DNA from: Sambucus nigra
Taxonomy: Eukaryota; Streptophyta; Magnoliopsida; Dipsacales; Adoxaceae
Length of the DNA: 64,000 nucleotides
Direction of reading: 5' to 3'
NCBI GenBank assembly: GCA_949130495.1
Contig: OX422210.1
Span: 29,610,681 to 29,674,680 of the forward strand
The translations under genes were made by a program, and so were the position numbers. This document shows positions 1 through 12,009 of the stretch, one piece after another (positions within the stretch are counted from its first letter, which is position 1; each line of letters opens with the position of its first letter). The notes beneath the pieces were generated by a model. That model ran no database searches, was not told where the DNA came from, and saw nothing but the letters and a program-made list of their open reading frames with translations.

Positions 1-440
1 TTTTGATTTTTATGGCTAAAAAAAATGAAAAAAAAAAGGTAACATGATCAATATGTTAATAGTAGCGGTTTGACTCTCGAAAATTTGGAAGTGGGGATGA
101 AACATAGATTGAATAAAAAAAAATAGATTAACACAAAAACACCTCTAAAAATGTGGCAAAAACAAAATAACCCATTTTTTTCAATTATTTTTTATCAACA
201 CGGGTAGGCCATTCCATGCTTTCAAACACAATCAATGAACTATTATATATATAAAAAAAAAAACATAAACAATACAAAACCCCAAGCCCTTTACCAGTTT
301 ATCATAATAGAATCATGTAGAAAGAAAATTTCAATTTTAACAACCACCCTTATTTACTGCACGATTCTCATACAAATTGTGTACCACCAATTTCCATTAG
401 TTAGTAAGTAAAATAGGTTTACCCTTTGTAATTTAAAAGT
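1..440. repeat. Spacer T, partial (array copy 0)
   Basis: AT-rich non-coding sequence, near-identical to 24374-24815, 36306-36735 and 63215-63660. At about 441 it jumps to sequence that in copy II lies about 1.5 kb further on (38217). A short shared stretch (TTTATCA-like) sits at the join, as expected for a microhomology-mediated deletion. Small plus-strand reading frames here are not preserved as proteins between copies. Confidence 0.8.
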
Positions 441-667
441 TTATCAAATGTTGATTGATCAATCCTTATGGGTAAACAACACCTCTAAAAAATTCAAATA
501 GTAACCATGAATGACAAAATGGGTCTGGAAGATCATAAAATCTCACACAAACATGAGATGTAAATGAAACAAATTTAGATGGGGAGAAATTTGGATACCA
601 TTGCATAGGTTTAAGATAACGAACCTTAAAATTTAAAGAACCGAGCGTCCACGCTTTTTTGAAGTCA
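441..667 (-). pseudogene. L1 LINE ORF1 (DUF4283-like) remnant, split by Ty3 insertion
   Basis: Read on the minus strand, this encodes residues matching the conserved core of the DUF4283 domain found in ORF1 of plant L1 LINEs (Y-P-N-F-S-P then V-W-V-R-like and L-P positions). It is the same remnant as 38010-38450. The Ty3 element inserted at 668 cuts it off. It has no function on its own and is a marker of array copy 0. Confidence 0.6.
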
Positions 668-3417
668 TGTAACACACCGTATTTTTGGTACATTTAAAAT
701 TTAATTAATTCGAAAATTCTAAATTACTAGTGTGTTGTAATTTAATGAAGTAATTATGATAGAATAATATATAAATATTAATCTGGGATTTAATGGTTAA
801 TATTTAGGGAAAATTATTTACTAAGCGTATAGTAATAATGTAATTTCGTCGTTTCGAGTATTAATGACGAGATATGTACTTATCACATCTGGAAGTCGGT
901 ATAGACTATATTGGGTGGGGGATCAATATTTTTATAAATTAATTCGGATGCAAATTCTGAGTGTACAGTTGAGTCCGGATGGGCCAAGATAGTCTGAAAA
1001 GTGTACCCAGGGGTAGTAAACGGGTCACGGGACATTTTTAGACATAGTCGGGCCCACTCGGGGGCATTTTGGTCACTTGGGCTTGGCCCATTAGTAAAAA
1101 AAAACGGGAATGGATTAATTAACTTAATAAAAAGAAAATAAGGGCTGGCTAAGCTTAAGCAGAGAAAGGAATTAAAGGGTTAGGAAACCCTAGCAGCAGC
1201 CAAAGCCAATTTGGGGATCTCAAAGAACCAACTAGGTCATCTTCAACCTTGGAATCCATTGAAGATTCAGACACTACGAAACCTAAGGCAAGTGAATAAC
1301 TTGCAATTGCATAAAATCTGTCTTTCAAATTCATATTTGTGTGCTGTTATGAATTAAAAATTCGTTTTGGTGTTCATGGTATAAACATGGGGTTTTGATC
1401 ATTCAAAAGAAAACATGAATCTGATTGGCCCGAAATTATGAGAAGTTATGTAAAATCTGATATTGGAATATTGATGTGTATCTGTTAGGATGATATTCAG
1501 ATAAATTAAAACGAATTTAATGAAGAAATTTGGAGTAAAAATGGGTTTAAGGAAAAAGATAGGTTTTCCCCAAAATTTATAAATCAGTAGTTTATGGACG
1601 AATTGATGAATGTTGTAAGCTTTCTGGGTAATCCTAATAAGGTTTCTAGTATGCTCTGGTGATAAGATGGCTTAAAACTCATGTTAGAAGAGATTAGGGT
1701 TTATGAAAATCCGTCCATGGCTGCCCTGTCTTCGCGAAGAAGACGAAGACCTGTTCGATCGATCGATCGACGGTCTGGGTCGATCGATCGACGGTCGCCA
1801 GAATCTGGCTGTTTCTCCAGTTGGGTATATAAGAGAGAAAATTTATATAAAAAAAAATCATATGTAATTAATTATTGAGAAATTAAATACATGGGTTTAA
1901 ATCTAATTAATTGTAGATAAATTAATTAGGGTTTGAGGCTAATAAAATTAGAGTCGGGAATGGTGACTCGGGTAAATTTATTTTGGGCTACGGGAGTCAG
2001 TCCAAATTTATGGTGGGGGCGACACCAACAATAACTAAATTAATTAAAGTGAAATTTAATTAATACTTAGAGTTGTACCATAAACTCTTAATAATTTTAA
2101 TAGGCTTATGTTACGGATTTTAGTGAACGGTATAGCCGGGACTTTTTTATTTATATATACGGAGGCATTAGTATATATATATATGGTGTGCTCAATTAAT
2201 ATCAGTGATTAGATATTTGTTACTATAGTGCTATAGGGGGAGGTTGCGCGTAGTGGATGAATCCCCTAGCTTGAGGAGTAGGGTGAGTATATTCCCGAGG
2301 TCATAGCGTCCGTTATATGGGTGAGGGACAACTCACTTTCAGGGAAGGAATATGACCGCCTCCAATTATTTATTTTTATCAAGTTGGTGTGAAAATTCTG
2401 ACTTGGGATAACTAGGCTATGTGAGTATACCTAGTGGGATAGCACTTTATAGAATTTACATTCCGGGAGTATTTTTACTCGGGAGGTTGCAAGTTATTTA
2501 TATATATTAGAGTATGATTGTGAATGCTGGAATATGATTATAAGTATATAATTTTATAATTAATTATAGGGAATATTAATGAAAAGTGGGTGATTTCACA
2601 GGTATAACGAATGTAGAAGTTATATGAATAATAAAAGGGAAATGATTTAGTTAAGTTGATGTTACCAATAACTTATATATCAAAATCACTACATACTCAG
2701 TTAGAGTAGGGTGGGTATAAAGGAACCTTGTTAATTATCTAGCCATGAGATGAGTAACTAGGTAATTAAATTAAAGCGTTCGTAGGGTATAATAGAGGAA
2801 GGGTAAGGAAGTCCTCAAGAGAGTGCGATATTAACTAAAAATATGAAGAGCATGCATATTTATTTATTACTGCAAGTTAATCATTTGTTAAATGTTTTTC
2901 AAAAGTTTTGGGTACTAACCCTTGCTATAAAAACTTTTAAAAACCTTTTAGGTGTCCAACCACAGGGACGCCAGCCTTGACTATATTCCCGGGATCCGTT
3001 GCTGCAGCATATGTGGATGTTGCGGGATTTTGATAGACGCCTCATTCTTCATTCTTAAATGTAGAAGTTCATAATTAGTATTCGAGCATGTTGCTCACTT
3101 TCCATTTATTTGTATTAGACTTGTTGAGAGTTTATTCTTATCTTTATGGGATTTATTATTTGGACCGTTGGTTTATTCGGTCAATCATTTTTACTTGTGA
3201 ATGATTAATTCAGTTATCTGTGATTGTTATATAGTTTTATTTCCGCATGGGTGTTTGTTAATTTATGAAAGATAAAAATTGGCACCAGTCTATTTTTCTC
3301 ACTTAGGTGGTTAGTAAATAATAAGACGACAGTGATGCTAAGAATGGACCAAATGAGAAACCTGTTCTAACTTGATTTAGGACTGATCACCCGGGATTAA
3401 TTAGGCGGGGTGTCACA
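668..3417 (+). repeat. 5' LTR of Ty3 element
   Basis: Starts TGTAACAC and ends GGTGTCACA, paired with 8255-11004 at the same length. It holds the promoter and polyadenylation functions of the element. Short open frames inside it, including 1681-1878, are not protein genes. A GATC-rich tandem motif lies at about 1756-1797. Confidence 0.95.
1826..1832 (+). promoter_or_regulatory. Putative TATA box in 5' LTR
   Basis: TATATAA sits 1158 bp into the LTR, about 30 bp after the GATC-rich repeats, and is conserved at 9411-9417 in the 3' LTR. It is a plausible core promoter for the genomic RNA, but the LTR is AT-rich and other TATA-like stretches exist. Confidence 0.35.
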
Positions 3418-3419
3418 GA

Positions 3420-3431
3420 TGGTATTAGAGC
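3420..3431 (+). other. Primer-binding site (initiator tRNA-Met)
   Basis: TGGTATTAGAGC, two bases after the 5' LTR end, matches the complement of the plant initiator tRNA-Met 3' end with one mismatch (consensus TGGTATCAGAGC). This is the standard primer of plant Ty3 chromoviruses. Confidence 0.9.
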
Positions 3432-3606
3432 ATCAGGTTCTAGAGTCCTTAGGATCTGTGCGGCTTTCTACGTTTTAGCGTAACGTTCGGTTGTTATAGA
3501 GACCTATTATTAGGACTGTTGATTATATTTTCCGCTTGTGAGATATCGTATTCCTGCTATTAGTTTTTGTATAAATTGTGTACTTATACAATTCAATCTA
3601 TTTCAG

Positions 3607-5121
3607 ATGCCACCAAAGAGACAGAGAGCGGAAAGGGCTGAGGCTAGAGATGAGGTGAGGGAAGCTCGCCAGGAGCCACAGGTACCGCCACCCCCACCCC
3701 CACCCGAGTTGATTTCTACCACTCAGGTGGCAGTGATAGTGGCCCAAGCGGTCGAGACAGCGATGCAAGCTATGGCAGCTCATTTTCCACAGCCTCAGGC
3801 ACCGCCTCCATTGGCTCCAGCAGTTCAGGCTCCAGTAGGGCCACCATCTTGGCAGCGAGTGAGGGAGACCTTTCAGAAGGGTCACCCACCTGAGTTTCGA
3901 GGTAGCATCAATGTGGTCGAGGCTTGTGACTGGAAGAAGAACATTCAGCGCCATCTGCGCATGTTAGAGGGTACAGAGGTGCAGAAACAGATGCTGGCTG
4001 CCTTTCGTCTGTCGGGGGCAGACTTACTGTGGTGGGAGTCCGTAACCACCGCTGAGGAGCGGGATTTGATGCCGATTTCTGAATTCTGGGTGCGGTTTGA
4101 CCGCAAGTACTTCCCTCCAGCAGTAGAGTCTGAGATGAGAAAGAAATTCAGCGAGTTGGTACAGGGTGACAGGTCAGTAGAAGAATATGAGGAGGAGTTC
4201 ACCCGTTTGGCAAACTTTGTGCCAAATGAGGTGAGCGATGAGGAGCGGAAGAAGTCAAAGTTCATGGATGGCCTAGCCTGGAGAATCAGGCAACACTTGA
4301 TTGGGAATTCGGCGTTAGTGACTTATACAGATGTCGTTAATGCCGCACTTATACATTGCCAGGATCATCGTTTCCATGCTAAGGGGAACAAGAAGGCAGG
4401 TGAGCCGAGCCAGCAGGGCAAGGCGGTCACTAGTAGTGAGACGAGTGGCACACAGCAGCAGGTTATCATTCAGCAAGGGAATCAGGCTAAGAAGTTTAAG
4501 CCTGGTGGGTTCCGACCGGGAGGACAGGGGTTCAGGCAGGGGAAACCAGGCCCTAATCAGCAACAGCAGGTTCCTCAGGGCCGTCAGGGCCAAGGGAACA
4601 ACGGGGGAGGCCAACCGGGCCAGCAACGTCAGGGCCAGCAGGGCCAACGGCAGGGTGACGATCAGAAACGCTGTTTCTCCTGTGGCCAACCAGGACACTT
4701 CAAGAGGGAGTGCCCGCAGAGGGGCAGAGGCCAGCAGCAGGGTGCCCAGCAGGGGCAACTGGGTCAGATGCCGCCAGCAGCACCAGCCCCACCCGCCCCA
4801 CAGCAGCAGGGGAAAATGCACTACGGACGTGTGTATAAAGTTCGGGATGTTCCTAATCCCCCAGCACAGCAGGCACCGCCTGCGACCGAGGGTACGTTTT
4901 CTATCCATGGCACTATGGGTCGGGTATTGTTTGATACGGGGGCTACACATTGCTTTATAGCTACACATTTCGCGAAGGCTTTAGGGTTGTTAGCCACAGC
5001 GGAGAGCACTGTTACGTGTGTCGACTCACCATTGGGGAATGGGTCACTAATATTCTTTATATGTCGGGGAGTGGGGGTGGAGATTGGTGGTTTGACATTA
5101 CCTGCGACATGTTGGTATTAG
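3607..5121 (+). pseudogene. Ty3 gag and protease (first part of gag-pol)
   Basis: The start chosen is the ATG at 3607, giving an N-terminus MPPKRQR typical of plant Ty3 Gag; the frame is open further upstream but without family-like sequence. Domains: proline-rich N-terminus; retrotransposon Gag domain about residues 100-200; Gln/Gly-rich linker; one CCHC zinc knuckle (RCFSCGQPGHFKRECPQ) about residues 355-371; aspartic protease with the active-site D-T-G-A near residue 441. The frame ends at 5121 because of a single-base frameshift near 5110, where family-like sequence continues in another frame. Gag itself is intact and could assemble particles; polymerase would need the frameshift bypassed. 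Confidence 0.9.
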
Positions 5122-6842
5122 ATATGCATGTCCACGATGTGATTATCGGTATGGATTGGCTAGCTGACTATAGAGCCATGATTGATTGCTTCGGAGGGAG
5201 CATTATTTTTGCCATTCCGGGACAAGAGATGTTTGTTGTGGCGATGCCTCGCCCAGAGGGAGGCTCGACCGCTCATTTATATTACATTGAGGAGGAAACC
5301 TCACAGGAAGTGGTAGTTCCTTTAGACTCTATTCCGATAGTGAGGGACTTTAAGGATGTATTCCAGGAAATACCAGGATTACCACCCAGCAGAGAAATCG
5401 AATTTGTTATCGATTTGGCTCCGGGGACGAGACCGATTGCTCGGGCACCTTACCGAATGGCCCCTTCAGAGATGCGGGAATTGAGGGAACAGATTCAGCA
5501 ACTACTGGGTCAGGGTTTTATTCGGCGGAGTACATCGCCGTGGGGTGCGCCGGTATTGTTTGTGAAGAAGCGAGATGGTTCACTCCGCTTGTGCGTGGAT
5601 TATAAGGAGCTGAACAAGGTGACGATACGGAATAAATATCCGTTGCCTCGGATCGATGATTTATTTGACCAATTGAGAGGGGCGTCTTACTTCTCCAAGG
5701 TCGACTTGAGGTCAGGGTATCATCAACTGCGTATCCGAGAGGGGGATGTTCCTAAGACCGCTTTCTTGTCGCGGTATGGATCATATGAGTTCAGGGTGAT
5801 GCCCTTCGGGCTCACCAATGCACCAGTAGTGTTCATGGACCTCATGAACAGGGTTTTCAGAGAGTACTTAGATCAGTTTGTCATCGTGTTCATTGATGAC
5901 ATCCTAATCTACTCGCGCACCGAGGAGGAGCACGCAGAGCATTTGCGCATGGTTTTGCAGACACTGAGGGATCATCAGCTCTATGCCAAATTAGGGAAGT
6001 GTGGATTCTGGCTTCGGGAGGTACAGTTCCTTGGTCACGTCGTGTCAGATCAGGGTATTGCAGTGGATCCGAATAAGGTGTCGGCGGTGAGGGAGTGGGG
6101 ACAGCCCACGACACCGACCGAGGTGCGCAGTTTTCTGGGTTTGGCCGGTTACTACAGGCGATTCATTAAAGGATTCTCTAAGATTGCAGGACCTTTGACG
6201 AATCTGACTCGGAAAGGAGTACCTTTCAAGTTGGATGATAGTTGTCAATTAGCGTTAGACGAGCTAAAGGACAAGTTGACATCTGCCCCCGTGCTTGCAT
6301 TGCCAAAGGGAGGGCTAGAGTATCGGGTTTACACAGACGCATCCTTACGGGGTCTTGGGGGTGTACTCCAGCAGGAGGAAAGGGCTATAGCTTATGCTTC
6401 CAGGAAGCTGAAGCCCCACGAGAGGAATTACCCCACTCACGACCTAGAGTTAGCAGCGGTCGTTTTTGCTTTGAGGATATGGAGGCATTATCTTCTAGGA
6501 GAGCAGTTTACTTTATTCACGGATCACAAGTCTCTTCAGTATCTCTTCACACAGAAGGATCTGAATATGAGGCAGAGGCGGTGGCTAGAATTCGTGAAGG
6601 ACTACCAATTTGATATTCAGTATCATCCTGGTAAGGCCAATGTGGTAGCAGACGCATTGAGCCGAAGGCCGACTGGGGAGATAGCAGAGGTATGGAAAGC
6701 GAAGTGGAGAGAGCTTCGATATGAGGATGACGTAGCCAGGGCTTGCATATCAGCTTTATCCATCACACCCGAGATCATTATGCGAGTTCTGAAGGCTCAG
6801 GCTGAGGATCAGGTTTGCAGGGATAGAGTGGGCCAGTTGTAG
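5111..6842 (+). pseudogene. Ty3 reverse transcriptase and RNase H
   Basis: Second part of pol, in a frame shifted from gag-protease. Reverse transcriptase runs about 5450-6000, with the catalytic F-I-D-D at 5889-5900. The linker and RNase H follow: Y-T-D-A-S near 6330, the D-L-E-L-A-A-V segment near 6440, T-D-H-K-S near 6520 and A-D-A-L-S-R-R-P near 6650. A TAG at 6840-6842 ends the frame, and the protein-like sequence resumes in another frame at 6839, consistent with a one-base deletion. The open frame reads back to 4950, but the codons before about 5111 are out-of-frame shadow of the protease. Confidence 0.93.
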
Positions 6843-8218
6843 ATGAGGGAGCAGAGGGTTACTCGATTAGCTCAGAAGGAGGCCTACGCTTTAATGGGAG
6901 GTTAATGGTGCCAGAGGATGAGGATTTGAAGCACGCTGTTATGACAGAATCCCATGGTTCGAAATTTGCGGTACATCCCGGTGGGGATAAAATGTACCAA
7001 GATATGAGGAGGCAGTATTGGTGGGCAGGAATGAAACGGGACATAACGGAGTTTGTTTCGAAATGTGCCACGTGTCAGCTTGTGAAAGTTGACCATCAGA
7101 GACCATCAAGGATGCTACAGCCGTTAGAAATTCCTGTGTGGAAGTGGGAGAGCATCTCCATGGACTTCATCACAGGGTTACCTGTATCGCAGAGGGGTCA
7201 CGACTCCATATGGGTTATTGTGGATCGGTTGACTAAGGTGGCCCACTTTTTATCGGTACGCACAGACTTCGAGACGATGCGTTATGCACAGCTATTCATA
7301 GCAGAGATTGTTAAGCTGCATGGAGTGCCTATAAATATTGTATCCGACCGAGACAAAATCTTTGTCGCCCACTTTTGGCAGAGCTTTCAGGAGGCAATGG
7401 GCACGGAGTTGCGCTTGAGTACAGCGTATCACCCACAGACGGACGGACAGACTGAGAGAGTTAACCAGATGCTGGAAGACATGCTCAGAATGTGCATTTT
7501 GGACTTCGGGGGAGGATGGGAGAAATATCTTCCTTTGGTATAGTTTGCGTATAACAACTCTTACCAATTCACGATTGGCATGGCACCGTTTGAGGCATTG
7601 TACGGGAGACCTTGTCGTTCACCCGTTTGTTGGTTAGAGGTGGGGGACAACAAACTCTTGGGGCCGGATATTGTTCAAGAGACATCTTCCAAGATAGAGC
7701 TGATTCGAGGAAGAATTCGGATAGCTCAGGACAGGCAAAAGAGTTATGCTGACGCTTCTCGACGACATGTGGAGCTAGAAGTTGGGGACCAGGTTTTAGT
7801 CCGGGTATCCCCAATGAAGGGGGTGATGAGGTTCGGCAAGAAGGGTAAGTTAGCACCGCGATACGTAGGACCTTTCCCTATTATTAAGAGGGTGGGACCG
7901 GTGGCGTATAAGCTTGGGTTACCAGAACATCTTCAGCAGATACACGATGTATTCCATGTGGCATCGCTGAAGAAATATCGAAGGAGCGAGAGAGCCTTTT
8001 GGCACATTCCACTCGAAGAGATCGACTTACAGCCAGACATCTCGTATGAGGAAAGGCCGGTAGCTATTTTGGATCATAGTGAGCGGAAATTATGATCCAA
8101 GGTTGTTCCATTGGTTAGAGTACAGTGGGGTCATCACAATGTTGACGAGTCTACCTGGGAGCGAGAGGAGGATATGCGGGAACAATATCCAGAGCTTTTC
8201 AACGCAGGTACAATCTAA
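6839..8218 (+). pseudogene. Ty3 integrase and chromodomain, two in-frame stops
   Basis: Third part of pol. Zinc-binding HHCC module: histidines near 6955-6975, C-A-T-C at about 7064-7075. Catalytic core: D in M-D-F-I-T-G (about 7160), D in S-D-R-D (about 7345), E in T-E-R-V-N-Q (about 7455). TAG at 7541-7543 interrupts the core just after this. The frame continues from 7544 through the C-terminal domain (K-L-A-P-R-Y-V-G-P-F near 7845) to TGA at 8093-8095. A chromodomain-like tail (V-P-L-V-R-V ... T-W-E-R-E-E-D-M) follows in frame to TAA at 8216-8218. The TGA stands where the family has an arginine, consistent with CGA to TGA, i.e. deamination of a methylated CpG. The chromodomain normally guides insertion into heterochromatin. 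Confidence 0.92.
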
Positions 8219-8240
8219 TTTCGGGGACGAAATTCCTTTA

Positions 8241-8254
8241 TAAGGGGGGGAGTA
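8241..8254 (+). other. Polypurine tract of Ty3 element
   Basis: TAAGGGGGGGAGTA directly before the 3' LTR at 8255. A purine run in this position primes plus-strand DNA synthesis. Confidence 0.85.
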
Positions 8255-11004
8255 TGTAACACCCCGTATTTTTGGTACATTTAAAATTTAATTAATTCGG
8301 AAATTCTAAATTACTAGTGTGTTGTAATTTAATGAAGTAATTATGATAGAATAATATATAAATATTAATCTGGGATTTAATGGTTAATATTTAGGGAAAA
8401 TTATTTACTAAGTGTATAGTAATAATGTAATTTCGTCGTTTCAAGTATTAATGACGAGATATGTACTTATCACATCCGGAAGTCGGTATAGACTATATTG
8501 GGTGGGGGATCAATATTTTTATAAATTAATTCGGATGCAAATTCTGAGTGTACAGTTGAGTCCGGATGGGCCAAGATAGTCGGAAAAGTGTACCCAGGGG
8601 TAGTAAACGGGTCACGAGACGTTTTTAGACATAGTCGGGCCCACTCGGGGGCATTTTGGTCACTTGGGCTTGGCCCATTAGTCAAAAAACGGGAATGGAT
8701 TAATTAACTTAATAAAAAGAAAATAAGGGCTGGCTAAGCTTAAGCAGAGAAAGGAATTAAAGGGTTAGGAAACCCTAGCAGCAGCCAAAGCCAATTTGGG
8801 GATCTCAAAGAACCAACTAGGTCATCTTCAACCTTGGAATCCATTGAAGATTCAGACACTACGAAACCTAAGGCGAGTGAATAACTTGCAATTGCATAAA
8901 ATCTGTCTTTCAAATTCATATTTGTGTGATGTTATGAATTAAAAATTCGTTTTGGTGTTCATGGTATAAACATGGGGTTTTGATAATTCAAAAGAAAACA
9001 TGAATCTGATTGGCCCGAAATTATGAGGAGTTATGTAAAATCTGATATTGGAATATTGATGTGTATCTGTTAGGATGATATTCAGATAAATTAAAACGAA
9101 TTTAATGAAGAAATTTGGAATAAAAATGGGTTTAAGGAAAAAGATAGGTTTTCCCCAAAATTTATAAATCAGTAGTTTATGGACGAATTGATGAATGTTG
9201 TAAGCTTTCTGGGTAATCCTAATAAGGTTTCTAGTATGCTCTGGTGATAAGATGGCTTAAAACTCATGTTAGAAGAGATTAGGGTTTATGAAAATCCGTC
9301 CATGGCTGCCCTGCCTTCGCGAAGAAGACGAAGACCTGTTTGATCGATCGATCGACGGTCTGGGTCGATCGATCGACGGTCGCCAGAATCTGGCAGTTTC
9401 ACCAGTTGGGTATATAAGAGAGAAAATTTATATAAAAAAAAATCATATGTAATTAATTATTGAGAAATTAAATACATGGGTTTAAATCTAATTAATTGTA
9501 GATAAATTAATTAGGGTTTGAGGGTAATAAAATTAGAGTCGGGAATGGTGACTCGGGTAAATTTATTTTGGGCTATGGGAGTCAGTCCAAATTTATGGTG
9601 GGGGCGACACCAACAATAACTAAATTAATTAAAGTAAAATTTAATTAATACTTAGAGTTGGACCATAAACTCTTAATAATTTTAATAGGCTTATGTTACG
9701 GATTTTAGTGAACGGTATAGCCGGGACTTTTATATTTATATATACGGAGGCGTTAGTATATATATATATGGTGTGCTCAATTAATATCAGTGATTAGATA
9801 TTTGTTACTATAGTGCTATAGGGGGAGGTTGCGCGTAGTTGATGAATCCCCTAGCTTGAGGAGTTGGGTGAGTATATTCCCGAGGTCATAGCGTCCGTTA
9901 TATGGGTGAGGGACAACTCACTTTCGGGGAAGGAATATGACCGCCTCCAATTATTTATTTTTATCAAGTTGGTGTGAAAATTCTCACTTGGGATAACTAG
10001 GCTATGTGAGTATACCTAGTGGGATAGCACTATATAGAATTTACATTCCGGGAGTATTTTTACTCGGGAGGTTGCAAGTTATTTATATATATTACAGTAT
10101 GATTGTGAATGCTGGAATATGATTATAAGTATATAATTTTACAATTAATTATATACGGAATATTAATGAAAAGTGGGTGATTTCACAGGTATAACGAATG
10201 TAGAAGTTATATGAATAATAAAAGGGAAATGATTTAGTTAAGTTGATGTTACCAATAACTTATATATCAAAATCACTACATACTCAGTTAGAGTAGGGTG
10301 GGTATAAAGGAACCTTGTTAATTATCTAGCCATGAGATGAGTAACTAGGTAATTAAATTAAAGCGTTCGTAGGGTATAATAGAGGAAGGGTAAGGAAGTC
10401 CTCAAGAGAGTGCGATATTAACTAAAAATATGAAGAGCATGCATATTTATTTATTACTGCAAGTTAATCATTTGTTAAATATTTTTCAAATGTTTTGGGT
10501 ACTAACCCTTGCTATAAAAACTTTTAAAAACCTTTTAGGTGTCCAACCACAGGGACGCCAGCCTTGACTATATTCCAGGGATCCGTTGCTGCAGCATATG
10601 TGGATGTTGCGGGATTTTGATAGACGCCTCATTCTTCATTCTTAAATGTAGAAGTTCATAATTAGTATTCGAGCATGTTGCTCACTTTCCATTTATTTGT
10701 ATTAGACTTGTTGAGAGTTTATTCTTATCTTTATGGGATTTATTATTTGGACCGTTGGTTTATTCGGTCAATCATTTTTACTTGTGAATGATTAATTCAG
10801 TTATCTATGATTGTTATATAGTTTTATTTCCGCATGGGTGTTTGTTAATTTATGAAAGATAAAAATTGGCACCAGTCTATTTTTCTCACTTATGTGGTTA
10901 GTAAATAATAAGACGACAGTGATGCTAAGAATGGACCAAATGAGAAACCTGTTCTAACTTGATTTAGGACTGATCACCCGGGATTAATTAGGCGGGGTGT
11001 CACA
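8255..11004 (+). repeat. 3' LTR of Ty3 element
   Basis: 2750 bp, matches 668-3417 throughout with scattered substitutions and small indels. Nine differences are visible in the first 440 bp or so and fewer after that. The TATA-like box is at 9411-9417 and the GATC-rich repeat at about 9340-9380. The right flank (from 11005) continues the sequence interrupted at 667. Confidence 0.95.
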
Positions 11005-12009
11005 ATCCAATGATTGAAATAAAAATGTAAAGTGATGCGCGGTGTGATATCGATTTAAATAAATTCGTATGTTTTCAATTAAATACTTATTTAATCGGTG
11101 ACAAATTACAAACCAAATTAATTCAGCCCCTAAAGATGTATAGATAATTTTTGTCATGGTTTTAGTTTGAGGCTAGGATTTGGAGAGTTTTTGTGGGTGT
11201 GCCATTTTCTCCCTCCTAGGGTTTATCCGTATAGAGGGTTTACCTATTTGTGGTTGTGTAAGAATACTATTCATCATCTTCTTCATAAATCCAAGCCTCC
11301 ATTTTTTGTATTTCTTCATTTCTTGCTTTGTTAATTAGTTTCATTGCTCTGTAGTGAAGAATTAATTGCTTTCTTTCAACACATGCCTTTTATTATGCTT
11401 TCTAGCTAAATTAAATTAGGTTGTGATTAATGGAACTCGCCTTGTGCTTAATGGGTTTCTTTGCTATGGTGATGTGTTTTATGTATTTAATTCGATTAGG
11501 TTGTCCTAGTTATTATGCCAAGGAGATTTAATGGGGTATATCATGTATGCTCCGTATTCACGACTTTGCGTGTGTAATTTCAGGAGTATTTGTTGATGCC
11601 AAAATCATGTTAGGCTTTTATGCGAATTCAGGGGGTGACACTCCTTGGTTTAATTAATCGTTGAAATGAGATTCAATCTTAGTAATTTATTATTCCCATG
11701 TAACCATTTATACGCGTTAAGTCGAGGTGAGGGATATTAGTCGCAACCTATAGTTTTTATTCCTTTTGTTAATCGTAGTTTAAATACACATGCCTAGATT
11801 TTCTTTTCTTTTCTTTTGTTAACAATCATCTTTTACACTTTTATTTAGAGGTATTAAACCGATTAATATTCTTGCAACATTTCTCTGTGGATTCGATACC
11901 TGGACTGGTCGTTGTACTCCCTTAAAAGAGTGTAGTCAACAGTTTAGATTTTTTCATTGAGTCGGTGAACCGAAAACAATGACCATCGTGAGTAACTCGG
12001 AGGCGCGAT
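11005..12009. repeat. Spacer V, first part (copy 0), unidentified old repeat
   Basis: Non-coding in all frames and near-identical to 38448-39479. It contains poly-pyrimidine stretches and a segment around 11880-11920 that looks like the leader of an LTR retrotransposon. With copia coding debris next to it, the whole may be the 5' part of an old copia element, but no LTR pair can be shown. Confidence 0.5.

Larger units (their letters stand above)
668..11004 (+). mobile_element. Ty3/gypsy LTR retrotransposon, Tekay/Del-like chromovirus (defective)
   Basis: A complete element of 10.3 kb: 5' LTR, primer-binding site, gag-protease-RT-RNase H-integrase-chromodomain coding region, polypurine tract and 3' LTR. 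Domain order (integrase after RNase H) defines Ty3/gypsy. The C-terminal chromodomain-like tail and long LTRs starting TGTAACACC and ending GTGTCACA are typical of the Tekay/Del chromovirus lineage. By eye the two 2750-bp LTRs differ by only about 1-2%, so insertion was recent. Coding capacity is broken by frameshifts near 5110 and 6839 and stop codons at 7541 and 8093. It lies in an old L1 remnant; the empty site survives at 38447. Confidence 0.95.

Noticed and set aside
4331..4960. 209-codon plus-strand frame over Ty3 gag
   Set aside because: It is an alternative-frame shadow of gag; the zinc knuckle and gag domain are in the other frame. The minus-strand frame at 4315-4968 is likewise a shadow.
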